Source: Chloroflexota bacterium
GTDB lineage: Bacteria; Chloroflexota; Anaerolineae; Anaerolineales; Villigracilaceae
DNA length: 64,000 nt
Direction: 5' to 3'
Assembly: GCA_016235445.1 (NCBI GenBank)
Contig: JACRLB010000007.1
Location: forward strand, 152,339-216,338
Part shown: piece by piece, positions 52,942 to 61,057 of the stretch
Position numbering within the stretch: the stretch's first letter is position 1
Layout of the letters: each line of letters starts with the position of its first letter
Translations under genes and position numbers: made by a program
The notes under the pieces: model-generated
What the model was told of the DNA's origin: nothing
The model's input: only the letters and a program-made list of their open reading frames with translations
Databases searched by the model: none

Positions 52942-55362
52942 ATGAAGACCACCCGCCTCTTTCTTAAACTCTGGCTTGTTGTTTCCATTGCAGGCTGTTC
53001 CATCCTCCCAAACATTCCCACCTTCCCCCCAGGCTGGACGCTCACCCCAAGCCAATCCCCCACTCCCGAAGCGACGTTCACACCAACCGTCACGCCAACG
53101 CCGCCTGTCACTGCCCGTGTGAGCGTAGGCGACAAGGCGCTCTTCAATGGGGATTACGAAAGCGCGCTCCTCGATTACCAGATCGTTCTTCAGGATTCTC
53201 CAGACCCACTCCTGCGCGCCTCTGCCAAATGGGGTGAGGCGCGCATCTATTTTGAAAGCGAGCGGTACAACGAAACCCTCACCGCTTTGCAATCGTTGAT
53301 CAATGAATATCCAGATTCCCCGTATCTCGCGCAGGCGTATTTCATGCAAGGCTTTGTGTTTTACCGCCTCGAGAATTACCCGTCCGCCGCAGATTCGTGG
53401 CAGACCTATCTTGTGCTTCGCCCGGGCTATCTGGATGCCTACGTGCAGGAGTTACGCGGTGACGCGCTGTACAGCGCAAATAATTATTCGACGGCTTTAG
53501 CCGCGTATACCGCCGCCATTCAAGCCCCCGCCCTTGGGGATGATCTTGAGATTGACTTCAAGGTCGCATCCACGCATACGCAAATGGGGAATTATGATTT
53601 CGCGCTGGCGTTGTACGACGGCATCACAGCGCGCGCGCCGAACGATTACATCAAGGCTCAGGCGGCGTATGAGTCTGGGTTGGTGAATCAGGCCCAGGGT
53701 CAGAATGAAGCGGCGCTGGGGAAATTTCGTCTCGCTGTGGAAAATTATCCGCTGTCCTTTTATTCATATCTCAGCCTGATTGCGCTGTTGGATGCGGGCG
53801 GCGCCGTCAGCGAGTTGGACCGCGGCCTGGTGGATTTTTTCGCAGGGCAATATGGGGTTGCCATCGCCGCGTTCGACCGATATCTTGAATCGAATCCTGT
53901 GGACAATGATGGGACGGCTTATTATTATCGGGCGCAATCGCGCCGCAATTTAAGTTTTTACGAGGAGGCTTTGCAGGATTATGCAACCTTCATTGCGGGT
54001 TATCCCTCTCACCCGAATTGGGGCGATGCGTGGGGCGAAAAGGCTTTCATCGAATGGTCGCAAAAGGGGGATTATTCGACAGCGGCGGAAACGCTTTTAA
54101 ATTTTGTAACGGCGGTTCCGAACACCACGCTTTCCACAGAGTACTTGATGAGCGCGGCGCGCATCTACGAGCGCGGCGGGCAATATGACAAAGCCGTGGA
54201 AACCTGGGCGCGGGTTGCGAATGAATACCCCGGCACAGCACAGGCTTCTGATGCAGTGTTTTTGATGGGTGTCATTTATTACCGCCAGGGAAATTTCATA
54301 TCGGCGTTGGATTCATTCGAGCGCAGTCGCGCGTTGTCACCCTCTGCGACAGGACAAGCGCGCGCTTATTTATGGGTTGGAAAAGCTCAGCAAAAACTTG
54401 GCGACAATGAAGCCGCGCTCAACGCCTGGCGCGTTGGACAAAACCTCGACTCGGGCGGTTATTACAGCGAACGCGCGCGTGACCTGCTCGGCGAGCGCGC
54501 GCCTTTCAGCCCGGCTTCTTCTATCAATTTCACACCTGATCTGGCCGCCGAGCGCAGGGACGCGGATGCCTGGATTCGATTGACTTTCAATCTCGCGCCT
54601 GAAACCGACTTGAGCGGTTTGGGCGCCTTTGGCTCGGACGAGCGTGTGGTCCGCGGCAAAGAATATTGGGACTTGGGTTTATACGAAGAAGCGCGCCTTG
54701 AATTTGAAAGCCTGCGTACAGAACTGGAAGCAAAGCAGGATGCGGTTGGCAGTTACCGCCTGGCAAATTACTTGACGGAATTGGGCCTGTATCGCTCTGC
54801 CATTTTTGCGGCGCGCCAGGTGTTGACATTGGCTGGGCTGGATGAGCACACCGAATCCATGATGGCGCCGCCTTATTTCAGCCGCATCCGATACGGGCTG
54901 TATTACTCCGATCTTGTGATTCCTGAATCACAGAAAGACGGGCTTGACCCGCTGTTCACGTTCAGCGTTATCCGCCAGGAGAGTTTGTTCGAGGGGTTTG
55001 TCAGCTCGAGCGCGGGCGCGCGCGGGTTGATGCAGATCATTCCATCCACGGGCGCGCAGATCGCTTCTGAACTTGGGAAGCCGCCCAACTACACGGAAGA
55101 TGATCTGTACCGTCCTTTTGTCAGCGTGCAATTTGGCGCACATTATCTTGCCAATAATCTCAGGCTGTTCAATGGAGATTTATACGCCGCGCTCGCCGCA
55201 TACAACGGCGGACCTGGCAACTCACTGGAATGGAAGAATCTTGCAGGTGACGACCCCGACCTGTTCCTGGAATCCGTGCGCTTTGAAGAGACCCGCAATT
55301 ACATCCGCAATATTTATGAGATACACATTGTCTACAGGCGGTTGTACGGCGCGGCGGAATAA
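52942..55362 (+). CDS. TPR soluble lytic transglycosylase lipoprotein
   Basis: The 806-residue protein starts at the ATG at 52942. A signal peptide with lipobox SIAGCS and a Thr/Pro linker is followed by a long series of TPR-like repeats (about 60-620, repeated Y-x-x-A-L and Y-P-x-S motifs). The C-terminal SLT domain (about 640-790) has ESLFEGFVSSSAGARGLMQIIPSTG, where the first Glu is catalytic, plus the later YIRNI. It resembles Slt70-type lytic transglycosylases that cleave peptidoglycan. Confidence 0.92.
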   Translation: MKTTRLFLKLWLVVSIAGCSILPNIPTFPPGWTLTPSQSPTPEATFTPTVTPTPPVTARVSVGDKALFNGDYESALLDYQIVLQDSPDPLLRASAKWGEARIYFESERYNETLTALQSLINEYPDSPYLAQAYFMQGFVFYRLENYPSAADSWQTYLVLRPGYLDAYVQELRGDALYSANNYSTALAAYTAAIQAPALGDDLEIDFKVASTHTQMGNYDFALALYDGITARAPNDYIKAQAAYESGLVNQAQGQNEAALGKFRLAVENYPLSFYSYLSLIALLDAGGAVSELDRGLVDFFAGQYGVAIAAFDRYLESNPVDNDGTAYYYRAQSRRNLSFYEEALQDYATFIAGYPSHPNWGDAWGEKAFIEWSQKGDYSTAAETLLNFVTAVPNTTLSTEYLMSAARIYERGGQYDKAVETWARVANEYPGTAQASDAVFLMGVIYYRQGNFISALDSFERSRALSPSATGQARAYLWVGKAQQKLGDNEAALNAWRVGQNLDSGGYYSERARDLLGERAPFSPASSINFTPDLAAERRDADAWIRLTFNLAPETDLSGLGAFGSDERVVRGKEYWDLGLYEEARLEFESLRTELEAKQDAVGSYRLANYLTELGLYRSAIFAARQVLTLAGLDEHTESMMAPPYFSRIRYGLYYSDLVIPESQKDGLDPLFTFSVIRQESLFEGFVSSSAGARGLMQIIPSTGAQIASELGKPPNYTEDDLYRPFVSVQFGAHYLANNLRLFNGDLYAALAAYNGGPGNSLEWKNLAGDDPDLFLESVRFEETRNYIRNIYEIHIVYRRLYGAAE

Positions 55363-55377
55363 TTGCGGGGCAACAAA

Positions 55378-55713
55378 TTACATCCCCGCTTTCGCGGCGG
55401 CCAGATCATAAAAGATCGGGATGATATGCGAAGCCCCCACCAACTCCAGCACCTCCAACACATTCCGCTGGGGATTCAGCAGTGCCATCTTCCCCCCGCG
55501 CTTCATCACCAACCTCGCGGCATGGATCAACATCGGAATTCCGATGGAAGAAATGTAACTCACCTTGGAAAGATCCACCAGCACATTCAGGTTATCCGCC
55601 GCGCAATGGCGGATAAGATCCACTTCCACGCTATACACCCCATTGCTGTCCAGACTGCCTTTCAAGGCAATCAGGCGAATCCCGTTTTCAAGTTCACTTA
55701 CTTGAAGCTTCAT
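55378..55713 (-). CDS. STAS-domain anti-sigma antagonist
   Basis: The 111-residue single STAS domain has LKGSLDSNGVYSVEVDL (about 18-34), a conserved LVDLSKVSYISSIGIPMLIHAARL with the phosphorylatable serine (about 46-69), and a C-terminal strand/helix. It would act as an anti-sigma factor antagonist or similar partner switch. No anti-sigma kinase gene is adjacent. It is convergent with the transglycosylase gene. Confidence 0.88.
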   Translation of the reverse strand: MKLQVSELENGIRLIALKGSLDSNGVYSVEVDLIRHCAADNLNVLVDLSKVSYISSIGIPMLIHAARLVMKRGGKMALLNPQRNVLEVLELVGASHIIPIFYDLAAAKAGM

Positions 55714-55787
55714 GAAACCTCCACATCACACAAATAATAAGCAAAGCCATTATACAAGAAATCCCAAAATCTAATCCCGCGGCTTTG

Positions 55788-55796
55788 TGCTATAAT
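55788..55796 (+). promoter_or_regulatory. Extended -10 promoter of the aspS leader
   Basis: TGCTATAAT is a consensus extended -10 element. A start 7 bp on (about 55803) would place the leader-peptide ATG only 3-4 bases into the transcript, so the leader peptide is near-leaderless. No clear -35 is visible, as allowed for extended -10 promoters. Confidence 0.6.
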
Positions 55797-55806
55797 CCCC
55801 GCCACG

Positions 55807-55896
55807 ATGTTGAACCATAACTTTTTTGCCCGCAATAACGACAATAATAATGATAATGACGATCCCCGTGTCGTTGGGCAAAATTTTACTGGTTGA
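55807..55896 (+). CDS. Asn/Asp-rich leader peptide of aspS
   Basis: This 29-residue open reading frame starts with ATG and stops at TGA. Codons 10-19 (55834-55863) read NNDNNNDNDD, ten consecutive Asn/Asp codons, and three more Asn codons are elsewhere. Nine Asn and four Asp in 29 residues directly ahead of aspartyl-tRNA synthetase and the Asp-tRNA(Asn) amidotransferase subunits is the hallmark of an attenuation leader peptide. It was too short for a default gene caller. There is no ribosome binding site, but the -10 lies 10 bp upstream of the ATG. Confidence 0.8.
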   Translation: MLNHNFFARNNDNNNDNDDPRVVGQNFTG

Positions 55897-55950
55897 CAAA
55901 AACTAAAGTCAAATCAAATCGCCCAACGCAAACGCGAAGGGCGATTTATT
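55824..55950 (+). promoter_or_regulatory. Transcription attenuator with three alternative hairpins
   Basis: Strand 1 (TTTTGCCC 55824-55831 plus AACGAC 55837-55842) is perfectly complementary to strand 2 (55870-55883) with a 5-base bulge. The strand 2 core CGTTGGGC (55872-55879) is perfectly complementary to strand 3 GCCCAACG (55921-55928), the antiterminator. Strand 3 also starts AAATCGCCC (55916-55924), which pairs perfectly with strand 4 GGGCGATTT (55939-55947), followed by ATTTTAT, the terminator. A ribosome stalled on the Asn/Asp codons would cover strand 1, free strand 2 and prevent termination. Confidence 0.8.
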
Positions 55951-55964
55951 TTATCTACATCCCA

Positions 55965-56077
55965 TGTCATTGCGAGGCGTTCATCCCAAGCGAGGTCGAA
56001 GGAATGCCTGAAGAGATTATCCTTCTCGAGTCAGGGATTGCTTCGTCGCTCACTAGCGTTCGCTCCTCGCAATGACA
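55965..56077. repeat. TGTCATTGCGAGG palindromic repeat
   Basis: TGTCATTGCGAGG (55965-55977) and its perfect complement (56065-56077) bound a 113-bp element. Inner arms (CGTTCATCCCAAGCGAGG and GGATTGCTTCGTCGC) are typical of a widely dispersed bacterial repeat. It lies in the aspS 5' UTR between the attenuator and the start codon. Confidence 0.8.
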
Positions 56078-56091
56078 AAATCGGAGACATC

Positions 56092-57855
56092 ATGTACAGA
56101 ACTCATACTTGTGGAGAATTACGAGCCAGCCATGCGGGACAGACCGTCACGCTGTCTGGCTGGGTTAATCGTCGGCGTGACCACGGCGGGGTGGCATTTT
56201 TTGACCTGCGTGACCGCTCAGGCACCATCCAGATCACCATCAACCCAGACCTGCCCAAGGAAGTATTGGATCAGGTTGCCAATGTCCGCTTTGAGTGGGT
56301 TTTGCAAATTGAGGGACTTGTTCAAAAACGACCCGATGGCATGGCCAACCCAAAGATGGAAACAGGCGAGATCGAGATCATTGCCCAAAATGTGACCGTC
56401 CTCAACCCTGCCAAGACTCTGCCTTTCATGGTCAGCTCGGATGCGGACCTGCCCGATGAGAACACCCGCCTCAAATATCGCTACCTTGACCTGCGCCGCG
56501 AGCGCCTGACGAAGAATCTGGTGCTGCGCCACAAGGTCATCAAGTTCATGCGCGACTATCTCGATAAAGAAGGTTTTATCGAAATCGAAACCCCCATCAT
56601 GTTCAAAGCGACTCCCGAAGGCGCACGGGACTACCTTGTGCCCTCGCGTGTCTACCCTGGGCAGTTCTATGCTTTGCCGCAATCTCCCCAGCAGTTGAAG
56701 CAATTGCTGATGGTTGCTGGCATGGACAAGTACTTCCAGATCGCGCGCTGTTTCCGTGATGAAGACCTGCGCGGCGACCGTCAGCCAGAGTTCACACAGC
56801 TCGACCTTGAGATGTCCTACGTGCATCGCGATGATGTCTTGAATTTGGTGGAAGGTTTATTTACCAAGATGCTTCCCGAAGTTGCGCCGCACAAGAAATT
56901 ATTCTCGTCGCCGTGGCCCAAGTTTTCTTATAAGGAAGTGCTCGAACGCTTCGGCTCGGATAAGCCTGACCTGCGCTTTGGCATGGAGCTGATCGACGTC
57001 TCGGACGTTTTCGCCAAAAGTGAATTTAAAGTATTCCAATCTGCTTTGGCGGCGGGCGGAGTCATCAAGTGCATCGTTGCGCCAAAGTCTGCGGACATGT
57101 CTCGCAAGGAGATCGATGCGCTCACGGAAGTGGCGAAGTCGCTTGGGGGGAAGGGAATGCCAACAGTAGCAGTGACAGGCGAAGGCTTGAAAGGAAGCGC
57201 GGCAAAGTTTGTGACGGCGGAAGAGGCTGAGGCGTTGAAATCCAAAACGGGAGCAGGAGTCGGTGATCTGATCGTCTTCGCACCTGATGCTCGTGCGATT
57301 GCAAATAAAGTTCTCGGCGGATTGCGCCTGTGGTTCCGCGACAAATTGGATTTGGCGGATAAAAATATGATGGCGTTCGCGTGGGTGGTGGACTTCCCGT
57401 TCTTTGCGTTCAACGAAGAAACGCAGGCATGGGAGTCGGAGCATCATCCGTTTACGATGCCGAAGTTGGACGACCTGCCGAAGTTCGATACCGACCCTGG
57501 CGCGGTAATGTCGGATGCGTATGACATGGTTTGCAACGGATACGAGACCGCTTCGGGTTCGATCCGTATTCATCGCCGCGATATTCAAATGAAGATGTTC
57601 CAGATGCTCGGCTTGAGTGACGAAGAAATTCAGACGAAGTTCGGACACATGCTCGAAGCGTTCGAATACGGCGCTCCCCCGCACGGCGGCATGGCGCCTG
57701 GCATTGACAGGTTGGTTATGCTGTTGGCGGACGAACCCAACATCCGCGAAGTGATTGCCTTCCCAAAAAATCAAACGGGACGCGATGTGATGGCGGACGC
57801 TCCCTCAGAAGTGGAACCGAAGCAGTTGAAAGAGTTGCATATTAAGTTTGAATAA
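56092..57855 (+). CDS. aspS: Aspartyl-tRNA synthetase, probably non-discriminating
   Basis: The protein is 587 residues from the ATG at 56092 with a GGAG site; the longer frame is repeat DNA. It has an N-terminal OB anticodon-binding domain (residues 1-110), class II motif 2 ([18 protein letters not shown]) and motif 3 ([18 protein letters not shown]), with the bacterial GAD insertion between. Residue 31 is His in RRRDHGG, the residue linked to non-discriminating AspRS that charges both tRNA(Asp) and tRNA(Asn) with Asp; discriminating E. coli AspRS has Leu there. GatCAB downstream then makes Asn-tRNA(Asn). Confidence 0.95.
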   Translation: MYRTHTCGELRASHAGQTVTLSGWVNRRRDHGGVAFFDLRDRSGTIQITINPDLPKEVLDQVANVRFEWVLQIEGLVQKRPDGMANPKMETGEIEIIAQNVTVLNPAKTLPFMVSSDADLPDENTRLKYRYLDLRRERLTKNLVLRHKVIKFMRDYLDKEGFIEIETPIMFKATPEGARDYLVPSRVYPGQFYALPQSPQQLKQLLMVAGMDKYFQIARCFRDEDLRGDRQPEFTQLDLEMSYVHRDDVLNLVEGLFTKMLPEVAPHKKLFSSPWPKFSYKEVLERFGSDKPDLRFGMELIDVSDVFAKSEFKVFQSALAAGGVIKCIVAPKSADMSRKEIDALTEVAKSLGGKGMPTVAVTGEGLKGSAAKFVTAEEAEALKSKTGAGVGDLIVFAPDARAIANKVLGGLRLWFRDKLDLADKNMMAFAWVVDFPFFAFNEETQAWESEHHPFTMPKLDDLPKFDTDPGAVMSDAYDMVCNGYETASGSIRIHRRDIQMKMFQMLGLSDEEIQTKFGHMLEAFEYGAPPHGGMAPGIDRLVMLLADEPNIREVIAFPKNQTGRDVMADAPSEVEPKQLKELHIKFE

Positions 57856-57861
57856 TTTTCA

Positions 57862-57935
57862 ACCACAAAGTGTCACGAAGGGGCACAAAGGTTTTAAAGG
57901 CTTTTCCTTCGTGTACCTTCGTGACACTTCGTGGT
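57862..57935. repeat. ACCACAAAGTGTCACGAAGG palindrome
   Basis: The left arm (57862-57881 onward) pairs with CCTTCGTGACACTTCGTGGT (57916-57935) across a ~34-base interior that itself contains CACAAAGG/CCTTCGTG units. It separates aspS from gatC and would form a long mRNA hairpin. Confidence 0.8.
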
Positions 57936-57946
57936 AAAGAGGTTTT

Positions 57947-58246
57947 ATGACTCAAACAATCGACACCAAAACCGTTCAGCACGTCGCCTACCTCGTGCGC
58001 CTCGGAATTTCGGAAGAGGAAGCCCAAACATTCAGCGGACAATTCTCGTCCATCATTGACTACTTCAATATGCTCAACGAAGTGGATACGGACAACATCC
58101 CGCCTGCTTCAGACATCGCCAACGCCGAAAACGTCCTGCGCGAAGATGTGGTCAAACCATCCATGAGCCGCGAAGAATTTTTGAAGAATGCGCCGCAATC
58201 AGAACGCGGCTATGTCAAAGTGCCGACCGTTTTGGGGGACGAATGA
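57947..58246 (+). CDS. gatC: Asp/Glu-tRNA amidotransferase subunit C
   Basis: The 99-residue protein has the GatC pattern: VQHVAYLVRLGISEEEAQTFSGQFSSIIDYF (about 8-38), then LNEVDTDNIPPA and the late LREDVVKPSMSREEFLKNAP. It wraps around GatA to stabilise it in the GatCAB complex. An AAAGAGG site, supplied by the end of the repeat region, precedes the ATG. Confidence 0.93.
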   Translation: MTQTIDTKTVQHVAYLVRLGISEEEAQTFSGQFSSIIDYFNMLNEVDTDNIPPASDIANAENVLREDVVKPSMSREEFLKNAPQSERGYVKVPTVLGDE

Positions 58247-58249
58247 TTC

Positions 58250-58349
58250 TTAAACACAAAGGACACAAAGGTCACGAAGGAAAACTAAAACCTTTTTGGG
58301 GTTTAATGCCTTGCTCTTCCTTTGTGTACTTTGTGCCCTTCGTGGTTAA
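58250..58349. repeat. TTAAACACAAAGGACACAAAGG palindrome
   Basis: Arms at 58250-58284 and 58317-58349 (CACAAAGG/CCTTTGTG and CACGAAGG/CCTTCGTG) form a long imperfect hairpin between gatC and gatA. It is the same family as at 57862-57935 and 29515-29996. Confidence 0.8.
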
Positions 58350-58361
58350 AGGTTTTTAATT

Positions 58362-59825
58362 ATGCAACTAACCAACTTAACCATCTGCGAAGCCCACGAG
58401 CTTCTCACTACAAAAAAAATCTCCTCCGTTGAGTTGACTCAGGCGATGCTTGACCGCATCCACGAAGTGGACACGAAAGTCAAATCCTACGTCACGGTCA
58501 CGGACGATCTCGCGCTCGAACAAGCCAGGAAAGCCGATGAACGCATTGCCAAAGGTGAGAACGTTACGCCGCTGACGGGCATTCCCTTCTCGATGAAGGA
58601 CTGCATCTCGACTCGCAATGTCCGCACCACTTGTTCATCAAAAATTCTCGAGAACTACGTCCCGCAATACAACGCCACCGTCACGGACAAACTCGCGGAC
58701 TCTGGCGCTGTCCTCGTCGGCAAAACCAACATGGACGAGTTCGGCATGGGTTCCTCCTGTGAGAACTCGGCATTCTTCAACACCCACAACCCGTGGAATC
58801 TCGACCACGTCCCTGGCGGCTCGAGCGGCGGTGCGGCGGCGAGCATGTCTGCCAGCCTTGCAAGCTTTGCCATCGGCGAAGACACAGGCGGCTCTGTGCG
58901 AATGCCCGCGGGCTTCTGCAACGTCACAGGCATCAAGCCAACGTATGGTCGCGTCTCTCGCTACGGACTCATCGCGCTCGTCTCTTCCTTCGACTGCATC
59001 GGTCCCCTCGCGCGTGATGCCTACGATTGCGCCACCGTCCTCGAACACATCGCAGGTCACGACCCAAAAGACAGCACTACGTACCAATCACCAATTACCA
59101 ATTACACTCAAAACATCAACCAACCCGTCAACAAATTAAAACTCGGCATCCCCAAAGAATATTTCGTGGCAGGCATGGAAGCGGGCGTTGAGTCCGCCAT
59201 GCAGGAAGCCATACGCGCTTACGAAAAACTCGGCATGGAAATTCACGAAGTCTCGCTCCCCCACACCAAATACGGCTTGCCCGTTTACTATCTCCTGCTC
59301 TTCGCCGAAGCCAGCGCCAACCTCGCCCGCATGGACGGCACACGCTTCGGTCTCTCCGTTTCAGAAAATGCAAAAGACGTCATTGACATCTACCTTCAAA
59401 CCCGTCACGAAGGATTCGGCGATGAGGTCAAACGCAGGATTATGCTTGGCGCGTATGCCCTCTCTGCTGGATATTATGACGCGTATTACTTGAAGGCTCA
59501 AAAAGTACGCACGCTTCTTCGTCGGGACTTTGAAACTGCTTTTGCCTCCGTTGACATTCTCCTCGCCCCGACCTGTCCCACCACCGCCTTCAAACTCGGC
59601 GAAAAGACCAGCGACCCGCTGGAAATGTATCTCTCGGATATTTACGTTGTCTCGACCAACCCCGCTGGCGTCCCCGCGATTGCACTCCCCGCTGGCTTCT
59701 CAAACAACATGCCCGTTGGGATGCAACTCATCGGCAAACATCTTGATGAGCAAACCCTCTTCCAAGTCGCTCACGCCTACCAGCAAGTGACTGATTGGCA
59801 TAAGAGAAATCCAGAGATTAGTTAA
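58362..59825 (+). CDS. gatA: Asp/Glu-tRNA amidotransferase subunit A
   Basis: The 487-residue amidase-signature protein generates ammonia from glutamine for transamidation. The Ser-cisSer-Lys triad is Lys79 (PFSMKD), Ser154 (GGSSGG) and Ser178 (TGGSVR), at the same numbers as in well-studied GatA. A linker near residue 245 (TYQSPITNYTQN) is encoded by DNA that resembles the ACCAATTACC repeat, though alignment suggests the linker length is normal. It is followed by a duplicated gatB start. Confidence 0.95.
   Translation: MQLTNLTICEAHELLTTKKISSVELTQAMLDRIHEVDTKVKSYVTVTDDLALEQARKADERIAKGENVTPLTGIPFSMKDCISTRNVRTTCSSKILENYVPQYNATVTDKLADSGAVLVGKTNMDEFGMGSSCENSAFFNTHNPWNLDHVPGGSSGGAAASMSASLASFAIGEDTGGSVRMPAGFCNVTGIKPTYGRVSRYGLIALVSSFDCIGPLARDAYDCATVLEHIAGHDPKDSTTYQSPITNYTQNINQPVNKLKLGIPKEYFVAGMEAGVESAMQEAIRAYEKLGMEIHEVSLPHTKYGLPVYYLLLFAEASANLARMDGTRFGLSVSENAKDVIDIYLQTRHEGFGDEVKRRIMLGAYALSAGYYDAYYLKAQKVRTLLRRDFETAFASVDILLAPTCPTTAFKLGEKTSDPLEMYLSDIYVVSTNPAGVPAIALPAGFSNNMPVGMQLIGKHLDEQTLFQVAHAYQQVTDWHKRNPEIS
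59083..59105. repeat. ACCAATTACC-like tract within gatA
   Basis: The tract ACCAATCACCAATTACC continues with AATTAC inside gatA. It shares AATTACCAATTAC-type runs with 61744-61762 and 48067-48131. It encodes the QSPITNY linker. Confidence 0.45.
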
Positions 59826-59868
59826 TAGAGATTAGAGATTGGATAACGCAAATAATCTCCAATTACCA

Positions 59869-59944
59869 CGAGACCACCCACCCATGACCCAATACGAACC
59901 CATCATCGGATTTGAAATTCACGGCGAACTGCTCACGAACTCCT
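59869..59944 (+). pseudogene. Duplicated 5' end of gatB
   Basis: ACGAGACCACCCA followed by an ATG (59884) and about 20 codons ([19 protein letters not shown]) repeat the region upstream of and including the start of the real gatB (61769-61850, ...[16 protein letters not shown]). Homology ends at 59944, where the DinB gene stops on the opposite strand. It is a remnant of gatB left by insertion or duplication. Confidence 0.85.
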
Positions 59945-60436
59945 CTACGGGTTTTCATAAACGTAAAAAATGTAATCCTGAGATTTCGTGTCCACGCCCA
60001 GGTCATGCAAGGCTCGCAGAAGTTGAGCGCGATGATCCGTGGCATGATTAACAATATGAAGCAAGACCTGCCAGACGATCAAGTTCTTGTCCTCTTCGGG
60101 GTCGGTAATTGGCTTGAAAAATAACTGTTCGTCTTGTAAGCCTGCCAGATAAGCGCGAGTATTCTGCTCCACCTCATCCCACAATGCGCGGATGGCGTCT
60201 CGGTCATCGGCATCCGTCGTTTCAGGTAAAGGCTCGGCAGGTTGAGCGCCGCGCAACTCGCTGATCCACACATCTTCCGCGTCGATGAGGTGGACAATCT
60301 GTTCCCGAACCGACCCGCGAGAGTAATCCACTTTCTGGGTGAACTGCTCAAAGGTCAACACAGAGACATGCTCCAAAATCTTGCGGTTCTCGGCAAAGTG
60401 ATAGTTATAAAAATGATGAAAGGCATCTGCGTTCAT
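59945..60436 (-). CDS. DinB-family protein
   Basis: The protein is about 163 residues from the ATG at 60436, with an AGGAGCC site. The DinB four-helix fold is shown by FYNYHFAENRKILEHV (helix 1), VREQIVHLIDAEDVWISEL with the first metal His, and HIVNHATDHRAQLLRALHDLG with the remaining His pair. Many such proteins are thiol-dependent transferases or of unknown function. The stop abuts the gatB remnant, and the gene is opposite to the gat genes. Confidence 0.85.
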   Translation of the reverse strand: MNADAFHHFYNYHFAENRKILEHVSVLTFEQFTQKVDYSRGSVREQIVHLIDAEDVWISELRGAQPAEPLPETTDADDRDAIRALWDEVEQNTRAYLAGLQDEQLFFKPITDPEEDKNLIVWQVLLHIVNHATDHRAQLLRALHDLGVDTKSQDYIFYVYENP

Positions 60437-60570
60437 AAGTAGGGCTCCTTGTTCCGATTTGGAGTCATTATAGCAAAACAACCATAGACCACAGACAACA
60501 GACTTTCAACCTTTGACCTGCGACTTTTTTCATCGTCAATCGTCCACGGTCTATCGTCAGAAAAGGAAAC

Positions 60571-60996
60571 ATGACCAAATTCTCAACCTCCCTCACCATC
60601 AATTCAAGCCAGGAAGTAATCTGGAAAGTCCTCTCCGATGTCACCCGCTGGCACGAATGGACTCCCACCGTCCAAAAAGTGGAAGTGTTGGACAGCCCTG
60701 AATTGAAGCTCAACAATCACTACAAGGTTTTCCAGCCCAAACTTCAACCCGCCGTGTGGACAGTCACCGTCTTTGAATCGCCCTCCATTTTTACATGGGA
60801 AACCAGCGCGCCAGGTATGCGCATGGTCGCAGAGCACATCCTCAGCGCAAAAGGCGCGAACCAAACCGAACTCACGCTGACCTTTTCCTTCCTGGGCTTT
60901 CTCGGCTCCATCATCGGCAAGTTAATGAGCAAGACCGTCGAGTCTTACGTAACAACCGAAGCGCAATCGTTGAAAAAGCGAGTCGAAACCTCTTAA
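60571..60996 (+). CDS. SRPBCC/START-like protein
   Basis: The 141-residue protein has the polyketide-cyclase/SRPBCC pattern: SLTINSSQEVIWKVLSDVTRWHEWTPTVQKVEVL (about 6-39) and a C-terminal long helix. The hydrophobic pocket would bind a small lipophilic ligand. The function is unknown. It belongs to the three-gene module between gatA and gatB. Confidence 0.82.
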   Translation: MTKFSTSLTINSSQEVIWKVLSDVTRWHEWTPTVQKVEVLDSPELKLNNHYKVFQPKLQPAVWTVTVFESPSIFTWETSAPGMRMVAEHILSAKGANQTELTLTFSFLGFLGSIIGKLMSKTVESYVTTEAQSLKKRVETS

Positions 60997-61057
60997 GACC
61001 GCAGACGCCAGGCCATAGACCATGGATATCTATCGTCAATTGTCAGCGAAACAAACC

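Noticed and set aside
56038..56091. N-terminal extension of AspRS
   Set aside because: The extra 18 codons are repeat DNA. The ATG at 56092 has a GGAG site and gives the conserved N-terminus with His31 in register.
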